7,996 nt of DNA from an uncultured Alphaproteobacteria bacterium (GTDB lineage Bacteria > Pseudomonadota > Alphaproteobacteria > Thalassobaculales > Thalassobaculaceae). Below are positions 1-5,882 of this stretch, one piece after another (within the stretch, counting starts at the first letter, position 1; each line of letters begins with the position of its first letter). The position numbers were made by a program, and so were the translations under genes. The stretch spans positions 1 to 7,996 of the forward strand of contig CALIMD010000264.1 in the NCBI GenBank assembly GCA_938028645.1, given 5' to 3'. Below the pieces are notes generated by a model. That model was given only the letters and a program-made list of their open reading frames with translations. It was not told the DNA's origin and made no database searches.

Positions 1-2600
1 AGACTATGGGCCTCACTCTCAATACTCTGAAAAAGAGGTAATTCCTCATTTAGGTTTTCTATAACTTTGTTTTTTTCTCCTTTTTCAAGGTTTTTTAATA
101 CTATTTTTGCCCTGGTTATGACGCTGGGGGGCAACCCAGCGAGTTTAGCAACGTGTATTCCATAGGAACGATCGGCCGCCCCCTTTGAGACTTCATGGAG
201 AAATATTATGTCATCCTTCCATTCTTTAATTTTCATAGTATTACAACACAAAGACGTTAGCCTGGATGCTAGTGCCGTTAATTCGTGATAGTGAGTGGCG
301 AATAACGTCCTGCAGCGACTATTTTCATGAAGGTGTTCAATTGCAGCCCATGCTATTGAAAGACCATCAAACGTCGCCGTTCCTCTTCCAATTTCATCTA
401 AAATAACTAGAGATCGCTCTGTTGCTAAATTGAGGATAACAGCCGTTTCAACCATTTCTACCATAAAAGTGGATCTGCCCCGGGCCAGATCGTCCGCCGC
501 TCCCACCCGGCTAAACAGACGGTCAACAACTCCTATTTCAGCGAATGTAGCAGGTACATAGGACCCCATATGTGCAAGTATTGTTATCAATGCATTCTGT
601 CGTAGGAAGGTACTTTTTCCAGCCATATTAGGCCCAGTTATCAACCATAGTTTTTGTTGAGAACTAAGGTCACAGTTATTAGATACAAATGCCCCGCCAT
701 CACCAATTTCAGCCTCGACTACAGGATGTCTACCGTCCAAGATATTAAAGTTTAAGCTTTCATTAATTATCGGTCGCACGTAATTTTTTTCAATGGCCAG
801 TTCTGCCAGGCTACTGCTAAGGTCGATCTCAGAGATGCCAACCGCCGTTCGAGAAATATGATCTATCAAGTCTAAAACGGCATATCGTAATTCCAAAAAA
901 CATTCCTGTTCTATGGCCAACGCTCGATCAGCAGCCTGACTCAAATCACGTTCTAGTTCCTTTAATTCAATGGTAGTGAACCTTGTGGCATTGGTCATCG
1001 TTTGACGATGAATAAACGATTCCTGACTATTTAATTTTGGTGCATGTAATGAGGTTACTTCTACAAAATAACCTAGAACATTATTGTGTTTAATCTTAAT
1101 TGAATTAATACCTGAATCGTCAGCATATTTTTTTTGCAGTTCTGCAATTAGCTGACGACGCTCATCTTTTAATGCTTTTAACCTGTCCAATTCTGCATGA
1201 TAACCAACCTCGATAAAGCCACCATCGCGTGCAAACATGGGGAGGTTTTCTGCTAAAGCTTTATTCAGTAAATCTACCAAATCCGTGTAACAGCCTAATT
1301 GCTCTATATTTCTTTCAATATGCAGTGGCAAATACGATAGTTCAGTTTCCCAATTTTTAATTAACTTTCCCAATGAGGCTGACGCCTTAAGACCATCACA
1401 TACTGCTCGTAGATCTCTTGGTCCTCCTCTATCCACAGCAAGCCTGGATAAGGCTCGCTCTAAATCTGGGGTTGCTCTAAGTATTTCACGTACTTGCCCG
1501 CGCAATTGATCGGACTCAAAAAAATAATTCACAGCGTCTAAACGACCATTAATAGTATCAACCTCTTTTGAGGGCGCCGACAAACGGGCAGCTAACAACC
1601 TAGCTCCAGACCCTGTCTGAGTTTTGTCTATGCAGTCAAGTAAACTACCCTTTTTCTGTCCAGATAATTTCTTCAATAATTCGAGGTTGGTTCGGGTCGC
1701 CATGTCTATTTCTAACGTCCTGTCCAATCTCCATTGTACAGGCCTGTTTAAACGAGGAAGATTACCCTGCTGTGTAATTTCAAGATAATCAACCAGAGCG
1801 CCGCAAGCGGATAATTCTGATCTTGTAAAAGAGCCAAATGCATCCAAGGTAGCAACGTTATAGAGTTTCTCTAGTCTTTTTATCCCGTTCGCACTATCAA
1901 AGCGGCTATGAGGCAGTATCGTTAAATTAGATCGCCAGTCGTTTAACTGTGGACCTATAATTTCAGAGCCTTCTTTCTGGATTGTGAGTTTTTCTGAAAC
2001 TAATATTTCGGTGGGTGAAATTCTACCAAGTACTGTTCCAAGTTGATCTGGTTCCAAGTTTTGTGTTTGGAGATCTCCCGTCGATATATCTACCCAGGCA
2101 ATAGAGAGCCTTTCATGTATTTCTATGATGCAGGCCAGGTAGTTGTTGCTACGACCGTCCAATAAAGACTCTTCTGTTATAGTCCCAGGAGTAATAACTC
2201 TGGCAACAGCCCTTTTTAGGACAGATTTACTACCTCTTTTGCGCGCCTCAACAGGGGCTTCTATTTGCTCACAAATGGCAACTCTGAAGCCCTGTTTGAT
2301 CAATCTACCCAAGTAAGCGTCAGCAGCATGAAAAGGTACACCGCACATCGGGATGTCTTGATCCTGGTGCTTACCACGCCGCGTCAGAGTTATATCCAAG
2401 GCTCTAGCAGCTTTTACGGCGTCATCAAAAAACAATTCATAAAAATCGCCCATTCGAAAAAAAAGTAAAGAATCTGGATGCTGTTGCTTTATCTCAAAAT
2501 ACTGAGAAAGCATCGGGGTTGCGCCCTCTACTTTATCAGCCAAGGTTTGGTTTCTGAAATCAAAATTAACTGGGGCGTGAGGCTTGTCAGGAATATTCAT
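1..2600 (-). CDS. mutS: DNA mismatch repair protein MutS, C-terminus beyond window
   Basis: MutS recognises mismatches and small insertion/deletion loops in newly copied DNA and recruits MutL through an ATP-driven sliding clamp. Seen here: 866 complete codons in one register from the ATG at 2600 to the left edge, with no frameshift (several anchors across the gene share the frame). The mismatch-sensing F-x-E motif lies in GDFYELF (Phe53, Glu55). The connector, core and clamp regions follow. The ATPase domain has Walker A GPNMAGKST at 656-664, Walker B LDE with Asp735-Glu736, then GRGTATFDG. The dimerisation helix-turn-helix region carries SYGIHVAKLAGLP around Ser812. The start is firm: an in-frame TGA directly precedes the ATG, and the next Met (30) would remove the conserved N-terminus. 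The Shine-Dalgarno is weak (AAGAAAG). By family length, perhaps 20-45 C-terminal residues, including the tetramerisation tail, lie outside. It is divergent from maeB across 238 bp. A T8 run falls in codons 46-48. Confidence 0.98.
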   Translation of the reverse strand, partial: MNIPDKPHAPVNFDFRNQTLADKVEGATPMLSQYFEIKQQHPDSLLFFRMGDFYELFFDDAVKAARALDITLTRRGKHQDQDIPMCGVPFHAADAYLGRLIKQGFRVAICEQIEAPVEARKRGSKSVLKRAVARVITPGTITEESLLDGRSNNYLACIIEIHERLSIAWVDISTGDLQTQNLEPDQLGTVLGRISPTEILVSEKLTIQKEGSEIIGPQLNDWRSNLTILPHSRFDSANGIKRLEKLYNVATLDAFGSFTRSELSACGALVDYLEITQQGNLPRLNRPVQWRLDRTLEIDMATRTNLELLKKLSGQKKGSLLDCIDKTQTGSGARLLAARLSAPSKEVDTINGRLDAVNYFFESDQLRGQVREILRATPDLERALSRLAVDRGGPRDLRAVCDGLKASASLGKLIKNWETELSYLPLHIERNIEQLGCYTDLVDLLNKALAENLPMFARDGGFIEVGYHAELDRLKALKDERRQLIAELQKKYADDSGINSIKIKHNNVLGYFVEVTSLHAPKLNSQESFIHRQTMTNATRFTTIELKELERDLSQAADRALAIEQECFLELRYAVLDLIDHISRTAVGISEIDLSSSLAELAIEKNYVRPIINESLNFNILDGRHPVVEAEIGDGGAFVSNNCDLSSQQKLWLITGPNMAGKSTFLRQNALITILAHMGSYVPATFAEIGVVDRLFSRVGAADDLARGRSTFMVEMVETAVILNLATERSLVILDEIGRGTATFDGLSIAWAAIEHLHENSRCRTLFATHYHELTALASRLTSLCCNTMKIKEWKDDIIFLHEVSKGAADRSYGIHVAKLAGLPPSVITRAKIVLKNLEKGEKNKVIENLNEELPLFQSIESEAHS

Positions 2601-2694
2601 TCAACTTTCTTTTAAAAGGTCCTATCTGCATTCTTCTAATAGAGACGCACAACTATCGAACTAAAAAACACATTAATAGTCTTAGCTACCAATA

Positions 2695-2725
2695 ATTCTA
2701 AAGACAAGGTCCCTTTTTTTATCAA
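2695..2725 (-). promoter_or_regulatory. possible sigma-70-type promoter for mutS
   Basis: Reading the minus strand, TTGATA (2725-2720) is followed by TAGAAT (2700-2695). Each matches the -35 or -10 consensus at five of six positions, but the spacer is 19 nt, longer than the preferred 17. It would place transcription start about 85-90 nt upstream of the mutS ATG. This is inferred from pattern only, in AT-rich DNA where chance matches are common. Confidence 0.3.
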
Positions 2726-2764
2726 CCAAATGTCGCAAATTCAATCCGTGGCTTTCCCTTTTAA

Positions 2765-2817
2765 GTAAGTTTGGTTAAGCTTAACGTCTGTAAAGTGAAA
2801 TAAAAAACCAAGCTTAT
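2765..2817 (+). repeat. inverted repeat in the presumed maeB leader
   Basis: The arm at 2765-2776 pairs with 2806-2817 to give a 12-bp RNA stem containing two G-U wobbles and no mismatches, closing a 29-nt loop. It ends six bases before the AGGGG ribosome-binding site of maeB. A perfect 12-nt palindrome, GTTAAGCTTAAC (2774-2785), overlaps the left arm and loop. AAGCTTA occurs twice, at 2777 and 2810, 33 bp apart. It could be an operator pair, a leader hairpin, or chance in AT-rich sequence. Confidence 0.35.
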
Positions 2818-2822
2818 GAATT

Positions 2823-2827
2823 AGGGG
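2823..2827 (+). promoter_or_regulatory. ribosome binding site of maeB
   Basis: AGGGG lies 11 nt before the ATG at 2839. It supports that start over the closer ATG at 2828, which is in another frame and reaches a stop after ten codons. The maeB frame has a stop at 2791-2793 and no other ATG or GTG between there and 2839. Confidence 0.6.
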
Positions 2828-2838
2828 ATGAAAAGAAT

Positions 2839-5103
2839 ATGGATGGACCCAGAAAAATAAGTGATCAAGAGGCACTAGATTTTCACTCTACTGGTAAACC
2901 TGGGAAGATTGAAATCGCCCCAACGAAGGATCTAACAACACAGAGAGATCTCTCTTTAGCCTATTCTCCTGGAGTGGCCGTACCCTGCCTTGAAATAGAA
3001 CAGGAACCCGCGCGAGCTTACGACTATACCTCTAAAGGTAATATCGTTGCCGTTATTTCGAATGGAACCGCCGTACTTGGGCTTGGTAATATCGGAGCTT
3101 TAGCCTCTAAACCTGTAATGGAGGGAAAAGCGGTCTTATTTAAAAAATTTGCAGATATTGATGGAATTGATCTCGAGGTAAGCACTGAGGATGTGGATGA
3201 ATTTATCAATTGTGTAAAATTTTTGGGTAAAGGCTTTGGTGGTATAAACCTTGAAGACATCAAAGCTCCTGAATGTTTTATTATAGAACAGAGACTTAAG
3301 GAAATTTTAGATATACCTGTTTTTCATGATGATCAGCATGGTACCGCTATCATTTCATGCGCTGGCCTAATTAACGCGCTGTATCTGACAAATAGATCGA
3401 TTGAGAAAACGCGTTTAGTCGTAAACGGAGCAGGCGCGGCATCCATTGCAGGCGTTGAACTATTCAAAGCTATGGGGATGCCCCAAGAAAATATCATTAT
3501 ATGTGACTCTCAGGGAGTGGTTTATAAAGGCCGTGAGGCGGGAATGAACCAATGGAAATCAGCGCATGCGGCAGTTACCGATAAGCGCACGCTAGAGGAA
3601 GCTGCTGACGGAGCGGACGTTTTGATGGGGCTTTCGGTTAAGGGTGCATTTTCTGAAACAATCATCAAATCCATGTCGGAGAACCCAATTATCTTTGCAA
3701 TGGCCAATCCCGATCCCGAAATCACACCCGAAGAAGTAGCAGACATCAGATCTGATGCAATTATGGCCACAGGCCGTTCAGACTACCCCAATCAAGTAAA
3801 TAACGTGCTAGGATTTCCGTATATTTTCAGAGGAGCCTTAGATGTCCAAGCCTCAGAAATAAACGATTCTATGAAGATCGCTGCAGCGAATGCCATCGCA
3901 TATTTAGCACGCGAAGATGTACCAGACGAGGTCAATGCTGCATATGGGAAACCATTACAATTTGGGAAAGAATACATTATTCCAGCACCATTTGATCCAA
4001 GATTAATTGTGAAAGTTTCATCAGAGGTAGCCAAAGCAGCCATGGCAACAGGTGTAGCTCGCAAGCCCATAGAAAATTTTGAAATATACGAACAACAACT
4101 CAAAGCTCGGCTTAACCCTACAGCAAATAGTTTAAGTGGAATTTATTCACGCGTCAAAAGGGCACCTAAACGTGTGGTTTTTGCAGAAGGGGAAGAAGAA
4201 CGAGTAATAAGAGCTGCAATATCATTTCAAGCCAGCGGATATGGGCAACCTATTTTGATCGGAAGAGAGGATACTGTAAAAAAGAGTTTGGAAAAATTAG
4301 GGCTTTCTGGTTTGGATAGCCTTGAGATACATAACGCTAGATTATCAGATCATAATGAAGAATACAGTAAAAGCCTTTACAAGCGACTGCAACGAAATGG
4401 CCATTTATATCGCGACGTCCTCCGTATGGTTAACCAAGACCGGAATGTTTTTGGCGCATCCATGGTAGCGCATGGGCATGCAGACGCCATGGTGACCGGC
4501 CTAACCAGAAGTTTTGGAGTCAATCACGAATACATTACGAGGGTGCTCGATCCAAAACCCGGACACCGGCTGATGACTTGTAGTTTAGTTGTCACACGAA
4601 GTACTGCACTATTCATCGCCGATACAAATATAAATGAAGAACCAGATGCAGTAGAAATGGCAGATATTGCAATTCAAACCGCTGAAAAAGCAAAATCCTT
4701 TGGTTATGAACCAAGAGTAGCGCTACTGTCATTTTCAAATTTTGGCTATCCCCACAGAGAACATATGGAGAGAGTTCGAGCAGCGGTAAAAATTCTTGAT
4801 GAGCGTAAAGTCGACTTTGAATATGACGGGGAGATGAATGTCGACGTCGCCCTAGACATGTCTCTGCGGGCTAATTATCCATTTTGCCGACTTTCTGGAC
4901 CCGCTAATATTTTGATTATGCCTGGGCTCCACGCGGCAAATATAAGCTATAAACTTCTTCAGGCGGTAGGCGGGGGGACTATAATAGGTCCGATGCTTCT
5001 AGGTTTGGAGAAACCGGTACAAATCGTCCAGATGAATGCAACTGTAAACGATTTGGTACAAGCAGCAGCAATAGCAGCCTACGATGCGTCCATAGATATC
5101 TGA
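2839..5103 (+). CDS. maeB: NADP-dependent malic enzyme with phosphotransacetylase-like C-terminal domain
   Basis: Cytosolic enzyme converting malate to pyruvate and CO2 while reducing NADP+, which supplies NADPH and links the TCA cycle to pyruvate. The 754 residues match the usual length of the hybrid MaeB family (about 750-770). The malic N-terminal domain (about 20-160) has the catalytic Tyr42 in LAYSPGVAVP, Lys97 in MEGKAVLFKK, and presumed metal ligands Glu139-Asp140 and Asp164/165 in VFHDDQHGTA. The nucleotide-binding domain (about 161-425) has VVNGAGAASIAG from 194 and AMANPDPE from 287. Residues from about 430 to the end are phosphotransacetylase-like (VVFAEGEEERVIRA, VTGLTRSFGVNHEYI, SGPANILIMPGL). 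In characterised hybrid enzymes such as E. coli MaeB this tail is not needed for malate oxidation and mediates control by metabolites such as acetyl-CoA; that is family knowledge, not visible here. NADP rather than NAD preference is inferred from family. The gene stands alone, divergent from mutS and convergent with yqgE. Confidence 0.96.
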   Translation: MDGPRKISDQEALDFHSTGKPGKIEIAPTKDLTTQRDLSLAYSPGVAVPCLEIEQEPARAYDYTSKGNIVAVISNGTAVLGLGNIGALASKPVMEGKAVLFKKFADIDGIDLEVSTEDVDEFINCVKFLGKGFGGINLEDIKAPECFIIEQRLKEILDIPVFHDDQHGTAIISCAGLINALYLTNRSIEKTRLVVNGAGAASIAGVELFKAMGMPQENIIICDSQGVVYKGREAGMNQWKSAHAAVTDKRTLEEAADGADVLMGLSVKGAFSETIIKSMSENPIIFAMANPDPEITPEEVADIRSDAIMATGRSDYPNQVNNVLGFPYIFRGALDVQASEINDSMKIAAANAIAYLAREDVPDEVNAAYGKPLQFGKEYIIPAPFDPRLIVKVSSEVAKAAMATGVARKPIENFEIYEQQLKARLNPTANSLSGIYSRVKRAPKRVVFAEGEEERVIRAAISFQASGYGQPILIGREDTVKKSLEKLGLSGLDSLEIHNARLSDHNEEYSKSLYKRLQRNGHLYRDVLRMVNQDRNVFGASMVAHGHADAMVTGLTRSFGVNHEYITRVLDPKPGHRLMTCSLVVTRSTALFIADTNINEEPDAVEMADIAIQTAEKAKSFGYEPRVALLSFSNFGYPHREHMERVRAAVKILDERKVDFEYDGEMNVDVALDMSLRANYPFCRLSGPANILIMPGLHAANISYKLLQAVGGGTIIGPMLLGLEKPVQIVQMNATVNDLVQAAAIAAYDASIDI

Positions 5104-5112
5104 AAATGTATG

Positions 5113-5141
5113 CATCTAATTTAGATGGTGGTAGTTTTTTT
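5113..5141 (+). terminator. weak terminator-like hairpin after maeB
   Basis: CATCTAA (5113-5119) and TTAGATG (5121-5127) form a perfect inverted repeat. As RNA this gives about a 5-bp stem with a 5-nt loop, followed after 7 nt by a run of seven Ts (5135-5141) that reaches the last base of the yqgE stop codon. The stem is short, AT-rich and set back from the T-run, so it is a poor intrinsic terminator, but it is the only candidate between these convergent genes. Confidence 0.3.
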
Positions 5142-5706
5142 AGGCTCTCCCAGCTTCAGTGGATAAAAGTGCTGGGTTCACGCCTATCTTTTCTAGGGCC
5201 ATATCCCATTTATCAGCCGTTTTATCCGAAAATATAAGTTCTGGATCCGATTGAACGCTAAGCCAGCTATTAGACCGAATTTCTGTATCTAACTGACCGG
5301 GGCCCCAACCGGCATATCCCAACGCAACAATACTTTTATTAGGGCCATTTCCATCAATAAGTGCTTGTAGTATTTCTGTAGAAGCCGTCATACTTATTTC
5401 AGTATTTATAGAAGTACTATTTTCCGAGGAATAGTCAGAACTATGTAATATGAAACCTCGTTCCGTCTCTACTGGACCTCCAAAATAGATTCTTTCTGTG
5501 TAATACTTTTTGACCTTATTTTTTTTTAGTTTGAGCTGTCTTATAATTTTGGAAAAAGAGAGGGATTCTATTATTTTATTGATTATAATACCAATAGCCC
5601 CATCTTCATTGTGAGCGCAAATACAAATAACAGATCGTTTGAAACGAGGATCGCTCATGGTAGGCATGGCTGCAATTAGTTTTCCTGAGAGGAATGGACT
5701 TTCCAT
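5140..5706 (-). CDS. yqgE: YqgE/AlgH family (UPF0301) protein
   Basis: Conserved cytoplasmic protein whose biochemical role is not established; the Pseudomonas homologue AlgH was named for an effect on alginate production. Translation from the ATG at 5706 gives 188 residues, normal for the family. Family signatures are visible: LIAAMPTMSDPRFKRSV at 10-26, then CAHNEDGAIGIIINK to residue 44, YFGGPVETERGF around 74-86, and ALGYAGWGPGQL around 118-129. There is no signal peptide or membrane segment. The frame also opens at a GTG at 5724, adding six residues. The ATG is preferred because homologues begin with a short acidic stretch then F-L-x-G, and because GGAG lies upstream of the ATG while no such motif precedes the GTG. 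It is divergent from the DsbD-like gene, a neighbourhood I recall from other alphaproteobacteria. A run of nine As lies near codons 60-63 on the coding strand. Confidence 0.93.
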   Translation of the reverse strand: MESPFLSGKLIAAMPTMSDPRFKRSVICICAHNEDGAIGIIINKIIESLSFSKIIRQLKLKKNKVKKYYTERIYFGGPVETERGFILHSSDYSSENSTSINTEISMTASTEILQALIDGNGPNKSIVALGYAGWGPGQLDTEIRSNSWLSVQSDPELIFSDKTADKWDMALEKIGVNPALLSTEAGRA

Positions 5707-5718
5707 ATTAAACGTTAT

Positions 5719-5723
5719 CTCCA
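5719..5723 (-). promoter_or_regulatory. Shine-Dalgarno motif favouring the ATG start of yqgE
   Basis: TGGAG on the minus strand, 12 nt before the ATG at 5706, slightly far but within a usable range. It overlaps the alternative GTG start at 5724, which itself has only a pyrimidine-rich stretch upstream. This decides the start call in favour of 5706. Confidence 0.45.
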
Positions 5724-5760
5724 CTTAAAGAGGTAGTCCCATAGTTCGTTACTGGTCTAG

Positions 5761-5766
5761 AGTATA
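5761..5766 (-). promoter_or_regulatory. possible -10 box for yqgE
   Basis: TATACT on the minus strand matches the -10 consensus at five of six bases and would start a transcript about 45 nt ahead of the yqgE ATG. No recognisable -35 box lies 16-19 nt further upstream, so this is a weak candidate. Confidence 0.2.
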
Positions 5767-5809
5767 AGCTCATACATTAAGCGCATTTTCCTTATCTACT
5801 AAGTACTTT

Positions 5810-5815
5810 TATAAT
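5810..5815 (+). promoter_or_regulatory. possible -10 box for the dsbD-like gene
   Basis: A perfect TATAAT hexamer lies 67 nt before the ATG at 5883. The best -35 at 18-nt spacing is TTTTCC (5786-5791), only three of six matches, so the promoter would be weak or need an activator. Transcription would be expected to start near 5821-5824, inside the adjacent palindrome. Confidence 0.35.
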
Positions 5816-5827
5816 TTTAATTAAAAT
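5814..5827. repeat. 14-bp perfect palindrome overlapping the -10 region
   Basis: ATTTTAATTAAAAT is perfectly self-complementary. It overlaps the last two bases of the TATAAT hexamer and covers the presumed transcription start of the dsbD-like gene. The position suits a repressor operator, but its composition is purely A and T, so chance is a real alternative. Confidence 0.3.
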
Positions 5828-5879
5828 GGATGAATTCAAGTTTATAGCATTCTATCTGGTTCAGATGAAAAAATTTTAA
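5826..5879 (+). CDS. possible 17-codon upstream ORF before the dsbD-like gene
   Basis: ATG at 5826 opens a 17-residue frame, MDEFKFIAFYLVQMKKF, ending at TAA 5877-5879. It is in the same frame as the downstream gene and separated from its ATG by one codon (ATC). No Shine-Dalgarno is present, but the ATG lies only a few bases from the transcription start implied by TATAAT at 5810, so it could be read as a near-leaderless message. There is no run of one amino acid as in classic attenuators. It may simply be chance. Confidence 0.15.
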   Translation: MDEFKFIAFYLVQMKKF

Positions 5880-5882
5880 ATC

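Noticed and set aside
2265..2468. 67-codon open frame on the plus strand
   Set aside because: It lies wholly antisense to the highly conserved N-terminal part of mutS, has no Shine-Dalgarno and resembles no family I know.
1..2600. Possible frameshift in mutS
   Set aside because: Anchors at the N-terminus, codons 183, 390, 548, Walker A, Walker B, the SYG motif and the last codons are all in one register.
2761..2784. Several TTAA motifs that might form a CtrA box upstream of maeB
   Set aside because: The CtrA consensus needs two TTAA half-sites 7 nt apart. The spacings here are 10 and 2 nt.
3024..4103. Three minus-strand open frames of 79, 82 and 103 codons inside maeB
   Set aside because: They are antisense to a continuous, well-conserved coding sequence and are serine/alanine-rich in the way expected of the reverse complement of real codons.
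5707..5724. GTG start giving yqgE six more residues
   Set aside because: There is no ribosome binding site upstream, and the extra residues fall outside the usual family N-terminus; the ATG at 5706 has GGAG upstream.
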